Source: JBMNCR01 sp049366695
GTDB taxonomy: Bacteria; Bacillota; Clostridia; Eubacteriales; Alkalibacteraceae
Length of the DNA stretch: 41,000 bases
NCBI GenBank assembly: GCA_049366695.1
Contig: JBMNCR010000114.1
Coordinates: 1-41,000 of the forward strand
Direction of reading: 5' to 3'
Shown here: positions 10,255 through 18,649 of the stretch, one piece after another
Layout of the letters: every line of letters starts with the position of its first letter
Position numbering within the stretch: the first letter of the stretch is position 1
Notes under the pieces: model-generated
The model's database searches: none
What the model was told of the DNA's origin: nothing
Seen by the model: only the letters and a program-made list of their open reading frames with translations
Translations under genes and position numbers: made by a program

Positions 10255-11253
10255 ATGAATAAAATGATTTCTGTTATAGTACTTGTTTATAATATGGAAA
10301 ATTATCTTAATGAATGTCTTAAAAGTATCAGTATTCAGACATATAGTAATTTTGAAGTAATCTTAGTAGATGATGGATCCAGTGATAATAGTGGTGCTGT
10401 TTGCGATTTATTTGCAAAAAATGATAAACGTTTTAAAGTTATCCATAGGGAAAATGGGGGTGTGAGTATAGCTAGAAATACTGGTTTAAAAGCTGCTAAA
10501 GGTCGGTATGTATGCTTTGTAGATAGTGATGACTGGATTAGAAAAGAATTATTAGAAGAATTAATAAATCTATTAGAAAAATATTGTGCTGATATTGCTG
10601 AATGTTGTTTTTTTACAGAAAAAAATGATTGTTTATATGAGAAAGAAAAAGTGCATTGCTATTCTAAGCATGAATATATGATAGAATTACTAGAACGAAC
10701 AATTGATAGCTATATATGTGGTAAACTATATAAAAGGGAGTTGTTTAATAATAATGCTTTTCCTATAGGAAAAACTCTTGAAGATATGTTGATTATGCCT
10801 GAAATAATAAAGAAAACTTCAAGGATTATAAAAACTAATCAAAAGTATTATTATTATCGGACAAGATTAGATAGTATAACCAGACATTCAGATTATGAAT
10901 TAAGAAACCATACCGCTTTAGCTGAAGCATTTAGATTAAGGTATTACATAGCGCAAGATGAATATAAAGAAGCTGAGGATATAGCGTTAAAAAATGCTAC
11001 TATTTATTCAATACATATATGTAGAGTGCTCAGAGATGAAGAAAAAACTAATGAACAATTCAAAGAAGAATATCAGAAAAATTATCAATTTATAAAAAAA
11101 AATTTTTCAAAAATAATGACCAATAGAAAAGTGCCCATATGTTATAAGTTAGCAACTTTTTTAACACAGTATTTTCCTAAGTTGTTTTGCATATCTGTAG
11201 GAATGATGATTAAGTTAAAATCAAAAGTCATCTGTATTTTTGGAAAAATTTGA
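10255..11253 (+). CDS. GT2 family glycosyltransferase (tandem copy 1)
   Basis: A 332-residue GT2 enzyme: MISVIVLVYNMENYL, then VDDGSSDNSG for nucleotide binding, NGGVSIARNTG, and the metal site FVDSDDW. Its C-terminal part (YYYRTRLDSITRH and later) is of the type seen in capsule and teichoic-type transferases, and the last 30 residues are hydrophobic and basic. The frame is open from a GTG at 10240, but AGGTGG at 10238-10243 overlaps that codon and serves the ATG at 10255. It is clearly paralogous to the next gene, so the pair arose by tandem duplication. Sugar specificity is unknown. Confidence 0.88.
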   Translation: MNKMISVIVLVYNMENYLNECLKSISIQTYSNFEVILVDDGSSDNSGAVCDLFAKNDKRFKVIHRENGGVSIARNTGLKAAKGRYVCFVDSDDWIRKELLEELINLLEKYCADIAECCFFTEKNDCLYEKEKVHCYSKHEYMIELLERTIDSYICGKLYKRELFNNNAFPIGKTLEDMLIMPEIIKKTSRIIKTNQKYYYYRTRLDSITRHSDYELRNHTALAEAFRLRYYIAQDEYKEAEDIALKNATIYSIHICRVLRDEEKTNEQFKEEYQKNYQFIKKNFSKIMTNRKVPICYKLATFLTQYFPKLFCISVGMMIKLKSKVICIFGKI

Positions 11254-11319
11254 TTTGTTAGTCAAAACCTTGATTAAGTATTATAAATTTCTAACCATTG
11301 TTTGAAAGAAGGAGTTAAA

Positions 11320-12321
11320 ATGAATAATATTATATCTGTTATAGTACCTGTTTACAATGTGGAAGAATATTTAGAAAAATGTCTTAATAGTATCAGTATT
11401 CAAACATATACTAATTTTGAAGCCATTTTAGTAAATGATGGATCTAGCGATTATAGCGGAGATATTTGTGACAAGTATGCAAAAAAAGATAATCGGTTTA
11501 CAGTAATCCATAGGCTAAATGGAGGATTAAGCGCAGCTAGGAATACTGGTTTAAAGGTTGCTAAAGGTCAATACATATGTTTTGTAGATAGTGATGACTG
11601 GATTCGTGAAGAATTATTAGAAAAATTAATAAATTTATTAGAAAATCTTGAAGGGGATATTTCCCAATGTGATTTTTTTTCAGATGAAAATAATGATTTT
11701 TATGAAAAAGAGGTAATACGTTGTTATTCTAAGGACCAATATATGATTAAATTGTTGGAAGACCAATTGCCCAGTTATTTTTGGGGTAAATTATTTAAAA
11801 GAGAGGTCTTTAATAATCAAATTTTTCCAGAAGGTAAAACCTATGAAGATTTGCTTCTTCTTCCTAAAATTATTAATAATACTAAAAAAATTATAGTAAC
11901 TAATCAAAAGTATTATTTTTACTATCAATCTAGATTGGATAGTATTACAAATAATCCAAGTAATCGAGTAAAAAATCAAGTTGCTATAGCTGAAGCTTTA
12001 AGATCAAGATATATTTTAGCGTATAATTATTACGAAAAAGTAGATGATATAGTTTTAAAAATAGCAGCGTTATCTAGCATATGTGCATTTATCTTATTGG
12101 GCAATCTAAAAAAAATGGACGAAAAATCAAAAGAAGAGATGCAAGCTAATTATCGATTTATTAAAGAGCATTTTTCAATAATAAAAGCCAATAAAAAAGT
12201 GCCTGTATTGTATAAGGTGGGGGCTTCAGTTATGTTGCGCTATTCGAAGTTATTTTGCATTGTAGCAGGAGCTATTATGGGAATGAAAAATATATTTAGA
12301 AAAATTAAAATAGTAAAATAG
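11320..12321 (+). CDS. GT2 family glycosyltransferase (tandem copy 2)
   Basis: A 333-residue GT2 paralogue of the preceding gene, roughly half to two thirds identical by eye along the whole length, including SISIQTY, HRLNGGLSAARNTG, FVDSDDWIREELLEKLINLL and TNQKYYF. The nucleotide motif reads VNDGSSDYSG, with Asn in place of the first Asp of the usual DDGS. AAGGAG at 11309-11314 sits 5 bases before the ATG at 11320; an in-frame TTG at 11302 is unlikely. It ends the + strand polysaccharide group and converges on the deacetylase gene, with a shared hairpin between them. The two copies may add different sugars, but that is inference. Confidence 0.88.
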   Translation: MNNIISVIVPVYNVEEYLEKCLNSISIQTYTNFEAILVNDGSSDYSGDICDKYAKKDNRFTVIHRLNGGLSAARNTGLKVAKGQYICFVDSDDWIREELLEKLINLLENLEGDISQCDFFSDENNDFYEKEVIRCYSKDQYMIKLLEDQLPSYFWGKLFKREVFNNQIFPEGKTYEDLLLLPKIINNTKKIIVTNQKYYFYYQSRLDSITNNPSNRVKNQVAIAEALRSRYILAYNYYEKVDDIVLKIAALSSICAFILLGNLKKMDEKSKEEMQANYRFIKEHFSIIKANKKVPVLYKVGASVMLRYSKLFCIVAGAIMGMKNIFRKIKIVK

Positions 12322-12347
12322 TGTAGTTGATAATATTATACTATTTT
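12315..12347. terminator. Bidirectional terminator hairpin between convergent genes
   Basis: AAAATAGT (12315-12322) and ACTATTTT (12340-12347) form an 8-bp perfect inverted repeat. It is flanked by A-rich sequence on the left and T-rich sequence on the right, so U-tracts follow the stem on both strands. It covers the stop codon of the glycosyltransferase and reaches the stop codon of the minus-strand deacetylase. The stem is AT-rich and the loop is 17 bases, so strength is uncertain. Confidence 0.45.
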
Positions 12348-13312
12348 CACTTTAACAAATTTTCATATCTTTTTACATTTTCTTGTGGAGTAGAAGAAGA
12401 GCAAATTTGTATTCGAGGTATCATATAACCATGGCTTATAAACTTATCAGTAACTATGCCTTCCCAAAACATGCTTCCACTCATATATCCAGCCGATTTT
12501 ACTGCTTTGAATTCTCTTGTATAATTATCATCAAATCCTCCAAAAGGATAGGCAAAATGTTTAACGGGTTTTCCGGTGATATTTTCAAGTGCAAGTTTGA
12601 CATCTTTTGTATTATGAAGCAACTCTTTATTTGTCATACGCCTCATCTGTGCATGGTGATAAGCATGGGCTCCAAATGTACATAAAGGATCTTTTGTCAT
12701 ATTTTTCACTTGCTCTAAGCTCAAATAGAGTTGATCCATTTCATTAATAAGGTCTGTAGTGTTTTCATTCATAAAACTTACTTTAGCTTTCTGTATATCC
12801 TGTAAAGTAGGTGCATTTCTGGCAGTATTTACAGCCTTCTCTATAGATTCTCTATTCTCTACAGGTGTATTTCCTTTATCTATTCCTTTGCATTTCCAAT
12901 TGGAATTATGAAACATATATTCAGCCATTGCTTCTAATGACACATACTCTCTTAATACAAATCCCACTGGCAGATAAATACAATATGGAATGCTAAATTC
13001 TTGAAAAATAGGAATTGCCTCATGTAGATTGTCTGCAAATCCGTCATCACATACTACTGAAACAGATAACGGTTTTAAAGGTTTTTTGCTCATAACTTCG
13101 TCAATTGTAACAAACTCAAAACCTCGTTGTTTCATTATCTTAAACATCTCTCTCAAATATTCAGGTGGATTATTGTATGCATTCTCCCAAACTTTTCCAG
13201 ACGTCGTACGGTGTACAACAAGAATAATAGCTCTTTTTTTACTTGAATATAAGTACCATCTTCTTATAATAGCAAAATGTACTTTTTCTATTAACTTTCT
13301 TAAATATTTCAT
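12347..13312 (-). CDS. Polysaccharide deacetylase (NodB/CE4 family)
   Basis: A 321-residue carbohydrate esterase 4 type protein expected to remove N-acetyl groups from a polysaccharide. It shows LVVHRT, the catalytic and metal Asp pair in VVCDDGFADN near residue 90, the metal-binding HxxxH in GAHAYHHAQM, and FAYPFGGFDD (NodB motif 3 region). No clear signal peptide is seen, only a basic, moderately hydrophobic N terminus. A longer frame opens at 13372, but AGGGGGAAAT lies just before the ATG at 13312 on the minus strand, so the shorter form is preferred. It faces the glycosyltransferases. In known Pel loci deacetylation is done by PelA, so this enzyme could act on the same or another polymer. 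Substrate is not visible. Confidence 0.85.
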   Translation of the reverse strand: MKYLRKLIEKVHFAIIRRWYLYSSKKRAIILVVHRTTSGKVWENAYNNPPEYLREMFKIMKQRGFEFVTIDEVMSKKPLKPLSVSVVCDDGFADNLHEAIPIFQEFSIPYCIYLPVGFVLREYVSLEAMAEYMFHNSNWKCKGIDKGNTPVENRESIEKAVNTARNAPTLQDIQKAKVSFMNENTTDLINEMDQLYLSLEQVKNMTKDPLCTFGAHAYHHAQMRRMTNKELLHNTKDVKLALENITGKPVKHFAYPFGGFDDNYTREFKAVKSAGYMSGSMFWEGIVTDKFISHGYMIPRIQICSSSTPQENVKRYENLLK

Positions 13313-13843
13313 TATTTCCCCCTTGAATAATGAAAATATGCAAAATACTGAATAGATTTGTGTGAATTTCAATCTTTTTTTATGAAGTAAATAATCTGTA
13401 GTGTATTTTTATTACATATTTTTTTTATTTTAATAATTAATTCATAAATAATCTAGTAATAAATAAAGGTAGAAATAGTATATATATTTATTACTTAGCT
13501 TAATTTACCAGTATATTAATTTTAAATGATATTATCTAAGAGTTCAAGGATGATTTGATTTTATATAAGAACCTTAAACGGAATTAATTTTTGGCAATAT
13601 ATATCATTTGTTTTTACAGTCTATTTATAAGATTAAAGATATACTATAATTGATATCACATGTTTTTTTAATAGATTTATTATAGATTTATTAAGAGTAA
13701 TGAGATAATTAAAAAAGCGATGTTGTCTATTAATATACAATAATGGTATAATTAAATAGAAATATATGGTAATAGAAGCTTGTATTTTATATGAAACGAT
13801 ATTATCAATAAAACAAGAGATAAGGAATTGTATGAGGTGAATT
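13313..13843. other. AT-rich divergent intergenic region
   Basis: About 530 bases between the divergent deacetylase and recQ genes hold no convincing reading frame or RNA. They include the likely recQ promoter near 13723-13752 and a small tandem repeat, ATAGATTTATT twice at 13671-13681 and 13682-13692. The deacetylase promoter must lie in the first 100 bases, but I cannot fix it. Confidence 0.5.
13723..13752 (+). promoter_or_regulatory. Sigma-A-like promoter of recQ
   Basis: TTGTCT at 13723-13728 and a perfect TATAAT at 13747-13752, with an 18-base spacer ending in TGG. Transcription would begin near 13759, leaving an 85-base leader before the recQ start. Confidence 0.5.
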
Positions 13844-16015
13844 ATGGATTCAAAACGTATTTTAAAAGAGTATTTTGGTTATGAAAGCTTTCGAGAAGGT
13901 CAATATGAACTAATTAATGGTATATTAGCGAAACAAGATGTCTTAGGCATTATGCCTACAAGCGGGGGTAAATCTTTGTGTTATCAAATACCAGCCTTAT
14001 TATTGGATGGTGTTACTATTGTTATTTGTCCCTTGATTTCATTAATGAAGGATCAGGTAGATGCGTTAAGAGAGTATGGTATTTCTGCAACATATTTGAA
14101 TAGTACCCTAACGCACCGTGAATATAGAATACGTTTAGAAGAATTGCAAGAAGGATCTTATAAGCTTCTCTACATTGCTCCAGAAGGATTGAATGCTGCG
14201 CATTTTTTAAATATTGCTAAGAATATTAATATTCCATTTATAGCCATTGACGAGTGTCATTGTATTAGTCAATGGGGTCATGACTTTAGACCTGAATATA
14301 GAGAAATTCCTAGATTTATTTCAAAATTGAGCCGAAGACCTATCCTGGGCACTTTTACTGCAACTGCTACTGTAGAAATTAAAAAAGATATAAAAAAGAT
14401 TTTGAATCTTAATAAACCATTAGAAATAATAACGGGATTTGATCGTCCAAATCTCTATTTTGGCGTAGAAAAAGGTATTGATAAAAGAAGGTATATATTT
14501 CACTATTTAAAAAAACATCGAGATGATTCTGGGATTATCTATTGTGCTACTAGAAAAGAAGTAGAGAGTTTAGGAAAGGAAATAAAAGATAAAGGTTTTG
14601 CAGTTAGCGTATATCATGGTGGTATGGGAATACAAGAACGTCAAGAAGCTCAGGATGCATTTCTTTATGATAAAAATACAATAATGGTAGCTACTAACGC
14701 ATTTGGTATGGGCATTGATAAATCCAATGTGAGGTTCGTTATTCATTATAATATGCCCAAAAACATAGAAGCATATTATCAAGAAGCTGGTAGGGCTGGT
14801 AGAGATGGTGAAGATAGTGAATGTATTTTATTATTTTCTCCTCAAGATGTGGTAAAACAAAAATATCTTATAGAGCTCAATAATATGGAATCGCAAAGGG
14901 AAATTATTGCATATAAGAATCTTCAAAATTTAGTAGATTATTGTCATACCCACGATTGTCTCAGGGAGAGACTTTTAGAGTATTTTGGAGAAGTAACAGA
15001 TAAGAAATTATCATGTGATAAATGTAGTAATTGTTTAGACCATAGGGATAAAGTTGATATTACAGTAGATGCACAAAAGATTTTATCATGTATATATAGA
15101 ATGAAAGAAAGCTATGGCGTTGCTATGGTAGCAAGTGTATTAAATGGGTCTAGGAGTAAAAAGGTTTTAGAGTTAGGTTTTGACAAACTTTCTACTTATG
15201 GGATTATGAGTAATTATACAAAAAAAGATATACAACAATTGATTCTTTTTCTTGTTGCAGAAGGCTATTTAGCTTTAACAGAAGGCAAATACCCTATAGT
15301 AAAATTAATTAATAGATCTGTAGATGTCTTGAAGGGGAAAGAACAGGTATTTAAACGTGGAGATGTAGTGATGATAGAGAGTCAAAATGAAATGGAAATT
15401 CATCATGAATTATTCAATAAGTTAAAGCAATTAAGAATGAAGATCGCTCTAGAAAAGAATGTTCCACCCTATATTATTTTCCCTGATACAACTTTAAAGG
15501 AAATGTCTATGTATCTACCTAAAAGTAAGGAAGATTTTTTAAAGATAAAAGGGGTTGGAGTAGTTAAAGTTGATGCCTACGGAGAAGTATTTATAAACAC
15601 TATTATAGAATATATTAAAAGCCATAATGTTGACTCTATAGTTGTAGAAGATAAAAAAACCATACAAAAGAAATCAACTGTATCAGGTAAAACTAAAACT
15701 CACCATATTACTTATGAATTATATCTGCAAGGATTATCTATAGAAGCTATTTCAGAAGAAAGAGATTTTACTATAAACACTATTATAACTCATTTAGAAA
15801 AATGTGTTGATGAAGGAAAAGATATGGATTGTTCTAGTATTATCGATGAAGATATTGAAAGACTGATTATAGAAGTAATAGAAGAAGTGGGTAATCAATT
15901 TCTTAGACCGATAAAGGAAGCTCTGCCTGAGGAGATATCATATTTTGATATTAAGAAGGTGCTATTGAAAAATAGAGTGAGTATTGGCAAGGTTGAGAGT
16001 TTAATGAATGAATAG
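13844..16015 (+). CDS. recQ: RecQ family ATP-dependent DNA helicase
   Basis: A 723-residue 3'-5' DNA helicase acting in recombination and fork repair. Helicase motifs are in order: FREGQYELI (Q-like and motif 0), MPTSGGKSLCYQ (Walker A, about residue 38), IAIDECHCISQWGHDFRPEY (motif II and aromatic loop, about residue 138), TFTATAT (III), ATNAFGMGIDK (V) and YQEAGRAGRDG (VI). Zinc cysteines follow in CHTHDC and CDKCSNC, then an RQC winged helix, an HRDC domain near residues 520-600 and a C-terminal helix-turn-helix region (residues 620-690, LSIEAISEERDFTINTI) found in many Firmicute RecQ proteins. GAGGTG lies before the ATG. It appears to be a single-gene unit. Confidence 0.95.
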   Translation: MDSKRILKEYFGYESFREGQYELINGILAKQDVLGIMPTSGGKSLCYQIPALLLDGVTIVICPLISLMKDQVDALREYGISATYLNSTLTHREYRIRLEELQEGSYKLLYIAPEGLNAAHFLNIAKNINIPFIAIDECHCISQWGHDFRPEYREIPRFISKLSRRPILGTFTATATVEIKKDIKKILNLNKPLEIITGFDRPNLYFGVEKGIDKRRYIFHYLKKHRDDSGIIYCATRKEVESLGKEIKDKGFAVSVYHGGMGIQERQEAQDAFLYDKNTIMVATNAFGMGIDKSNVRFVIHYNMPKNIEAYYQEAGRAGRDGEDSECILLFSPQDVVKQKYLIELNNMESQREIIAYKNLQNLVDYCHTHDCLRERLLEYFGEVTDKKLSCDKCSNCLDHRDKVDITVDAQKILSCIYRMKESYGVAMVASVLNGSRSKKVLELGFDKLSTYGIMSNYTKKDIQQLILFLVAEGYLALTEGKYPIVKLINRSVDVLKGKEQVFKRGDVVMIESQNEMEIHHELFNKLKQLRMKIALEKNVPPYIIFPDTTLKEMSMYLPKSKEDFLKIKGVGVVKVDAYGEVFINTIIEYIKSHNVDSIVVEDKKTIQKKSTVSGKTKTHHITYELYLQGLSIEAISEERDFTINTIITHLEKCVDEGKDMDCSSIIDEDIERLIIEVIEEVGNQFLRPIKEALPEEISYFDIKKVLLKNRVSIGKVESLMNE

Positions 16016-16268
16016 GGAATATTTACTTTATAACTAAGTTGAGTTTACTTATAACCCGGACAAACGTAAGAAAAAAACTACCCGAAGCTTGGTTGCATAA
16101 TATGCCTATATATTCTATATAATAGTTTATTTTGATTGAAGCTTGTAATTAAATAACTGCTCATGAGGTCACAGTGTCATATAATGAAAAACCTGTCTAT
16201 TTATATAGAAATTTGTTATAATAGTTATTATCACATAATATTAATTTCATATAGTAGTAGGTAATAAA

Positions 16269-17624
16269 ATGAACTCACTTATATTAGCATTTAAAAAATA
16301 TAAATTTTTGATTTTCATCTTAGGATTTTCGTATTCAGGAGAATTAATTTTTCCTGCCTTTGGTCCTGTTTTAAACTCAGTAATAGGTGGAAAACAAGCA
16401 TTATATATGAGCAGTTGGTCAATGATTTTTCTTATTAGTAGTTTCATAATACCTACTGGAAAAATAATGAAGATTGAGAAAAATAAATATTATTTACCTG
16501 TACTTGTTTTTATAGTTGGACTGCTAGTTTGTTTCTTTTTTTATTTTTCAACGATTATTCAATGGGTTCTATTAGCTGTATTTGGTTTTACAATAGGACG
16601 TATTGCAATTAATTGGTCTCGCATGTTTTTAAAAGAAGTACCATTTGAAGATAGAGGAAAAGTAATGGGTTTGTGTTTATTTGTATGCTATGGTTTTTTG
16701 TATATAGGTAATGTAATAGTTCCTTCCATACCAAAAGAAATAGCACCCATTATACCTGGACTCTTGTTATGGTTTTCGATGACACTTTATATAAGATATG
16801 AAAAATTTGAAGTTATAATATTTGAAGATAGTAAAAATAACTACAAAACACTTCCTTGGTCTTTTTTTGGATTGATATTCATGATATATATAACTGCTGG
16901 GATAACATATGCAGGAGTTTATCCTGAATTTATGAATTATAAAGTATTTGAAAGATATTATAATGTATTGCCTTTTGTATTGAGTGCTTTGATAGCTGGA
17001 CATATTGCAGACGTTTATGGTCGAAAATACCTTTTGTATGCAGGAATAGCCCTTCTAGGTTTTTCTTTTACTTTTCACACTTTACCATATGGTATTTGGA
17101 CATATTTTCTTACTCAAACAACTCTACAATCAGGTTGGGCTTTTTTAGATACTTATGTATGGATTATGGCTGGGGATATGGCAGTTGAAAAGAAAAATCC
17201 TCGTCTCCATATTTATGGAGTAGCTGCATTTTTATCTGGTACTATTTTTGGCTCTTTTATTGCGTTTTCTTTAAGTAATACTGCTATAAGTGTATCTCCG
17301 TTTTATGGGATAATTACACATATGCCTTTGTTTGCTGCTGTTACTTTATTATTGATCGTTCCTGAGATTGTTGATAAAAGAAAAATACTATGGCATCAGG
17401 TAGAAGAAGAAGTAACTATACTTCATCCTTTAATGGCAGAGAAACTAACACCTAGGGAAAAGGAAGTAGCAGAATTATTGATTCGTAATAAATCGGGAAA
17501 AGAAATATGTGATAATCTTTATATATCAAATAATACTTTGAAGACTCATTCAAGAAATATATATAAAAAATTAGGAGTTTCTAATAAAAGAGATTTGCAA
17601 GAAAAACAAGGGAAATTTATTTAA
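16269..17624 (+). CDS. LuxR-type regulator fused to an MFS-like membrane domain
   Basis: A 451-residue fusion. Residues 1-375 hold about twelve hydrophobic helices with an MFS-like loop (ADVYGRKYLLY after helix 7-8). Residues 393-445 are a classic LuxR/GerE DNA-binding domain: LTPREKEVAELL, then ISNNTLKTHSRNIYKKLGV. This architecture is known as a family of membrane-bound LuxR regulators, abundant in some gut Actinobacteria. The membrane part may sense a small molecule or ion and the cytoplasmic tail bind DNA; ligand and target are unknown. TAGGTAA is the weak ribosome site. No transporter or enzyme gene is directly attached, and the next unit (17932 on) begins after a terminator with its own promoter, so it is a possible but unproven target. 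Confidence 0.85.
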   Translation: MNSLILAFKKYKFLIFILGFSYSGELIFPAFGPVLNSVIGGKQALYMSSWSMIFLISSFIIPTGKIMKIEKNKYYLPVLVFIVGLLVCFFFYFSTIIQWVLLAVFGFTIGRIAINWSRMFLKEVPFEDRGKVMGLCLFVCYGFLYIGNVIVPSIPKEIAPIIPGLLLWFSMTLYIRYEKFEVIIFEDSKNNYKTLPWSFFGLIFMIYITAGITYAGVYPEFMNYKVFERYYNVLPFVLSALIAGHIADVYGRKYLLYAGIALLGFSFTFHTLPYGIWTYFLTQTTLQSGWAFLDTYVWIMAGDMAVEKKNPRLHIYGVAAFLSGTIFGSFIAFSLSNTAISVSPFYGIITHMPLFAAVTLLLIVPEIVDKRKILWHQVEEEVTILHPLMAEKLTPREKEVAELLIRNKSGKEICDNLYISNNTLKTHSRNIYKKLGVSNKRDLQEKQGKFI

Positions 17625-17811
17625 AGAAATTTTGTATAGTAACTTACCGTAATCATAATAATGTATTTTGATTTTACTGTTATTATTTGATAAAGTAATG
17701 CATGAATTTTTATATAATATTTTTGATCAAGCACACAACTTTAATCAATTTTTAGAATTATATTTTGAATATAATAATATGATAAAAATGTTCATATACA
17801 TTATAAAAATC

Positions 17812-17837
17812 TCACCCTTAAAGGGTGAAATTTTTTA
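17812..17837 (+). terminator. Intrinsic terminator
   Basis: TCACCC (17812-17817), a TTAAA loop and GGGTGA (17823-17828) are followed by AATTTTTTAT. It ends the LuxR-MFS transcript and insulates the next operon. Confidence 0.7.
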
Positions 17838-17864
17838 TGCTAGAAAATCAACCCAATTTTATTA

Positions 17865-17892
17865 TTGACATAAGATATTATCATGTTAATAT
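17865..17892 (+). promoter_or_regulatory. Promoter of the Ig-like/LemA/DUF2207 gene cluster
   Basis: A consensus -35 TTGACA (17865-17870) and TAATAT (17887-17892) with a 16-base spacer. It is about 40 bases before the first start codon and just after the preceding terminator, which makes it a convincing operon promoter. Confidence 0.6.
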
Positions 17893-17931
17893 AAAAATGT
17901 TGCTTAAGAAATAGTTTCAGGAGGAGTAAAG

Positions 17932-18627
17932 ATGAATTTACAGGTTTCAGAAGTTAAAAGAAATAAAGATTTTACATCCATTGTACAATTATTCAAAGCT
18001 GTGATAAGAGATATAAATAAAAACACTAAAAAAAGATTGATTAAAACAGCAATCATTTCCAGTGGTGTTTTTTTGGTGAACCTTATTTTTTTATCAGCTT
18101 TTGAAGGAACTACTAATAGGTATATAAGCTCTATACTTTTAAAACCTGGTAATATGCTAAGTGGTACGATGTTTTGGTCTTTGATCGGGGCAAATATTGC
18201 AAATATTACCGAAAGAAATAAGGAATTAGAACTGAAAAACCTAAGACCTATAATAAATAGTGTTTTATCATTTAAGAGAAATCCTAATAAGAAGAAATAT
18301 TTCCTTGGAGTTATCATTTCACTTATTATAGCAATGATATTAGGGAATCCAATGTTATCTGCTATTACTGCTGTAACGTTTTTTATGTCATCAGTACACG
18401 CATATAGTAGTAAGTTGTTTTTCATATTTAGATTGCTAGGCAAGAAAAAAGGTGAACTTCCTGATCTGAAAAATGTTATTAGTACTGTAAACGGTGTTAT
18501 ATTTGGATTTGCTATCTATTCTTTCGTAGGTGGTACAAGTTTTGGCATAGGTATTTCAGTAGCATTAGTTGTTATCTTTGGCGTTTTATTTATTAGGGCA
18601 AACAAAAGCGGTTCAAAAGGACATTAA
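17932..18627 (+). CDS. Uncharacterised multi-pass membrane protein
   Basis: A 231-residue protein I do not recognise. After a basic N-terminal 40 residues (KNTKKRLIKT) there are about five hydrophobic segments: residues 41-60, 75-90, 122-150, 170-190 and 195-222. It ends in a short basic tail. LSGTMFWSLIGANIANITERNK in the middle looks like a membrane-loop-membrane turn. It has a strong CAGGAGGAG ribosome site and is the first gene after the promoter near 17865. The giant secreted protein begins 22 bases later. The context suggests a membrane partner of that protein; no function is assigned. Confidence 0.75.
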   Translation: MNLQVSEVKRNKDFTSIVQLFKAVIRDINKNTKKRLIKTAIISSGVFLVNLIFLSAFEGTTNRYISSILLKPGNMLSGTMFWSLIGANIANITERNKELELKNLRPIINSVLSFKRNPNKKKYFLGVIISLIIAMILGNPMLSAITAVTFFMSSVHAYSSKLFFIFRLLGKKKGELPDLKNVISTVNGVIFGFAIYSFVGGTSFGIGISVALVVIFGVLFIRANKSGSKGH

Positions 18628-18649
18628 AGGATTAACTTGGAGGTAGATT

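Noticed and set aside
16016..16268. Regulatory RNA between recQ and the LuxR-MFS gene
   Set aside because: Some GAAGCTTG direct repeats are seen, but there is no stable fold, consensus or U-tract to support a call.
17668..17868. 66-codon frame between the LuxR-MFS gene and the next operon
   Set aside because: It runs through the terminator at 17812-17837, lacks a ribosome site and has no recognisable features.
17904..18443. 179-codon antisense frame over the membrane protein gene
   Set aside because: Same reason: complement of a + strand gene with strong ribosome site and hydrophobic pattern.
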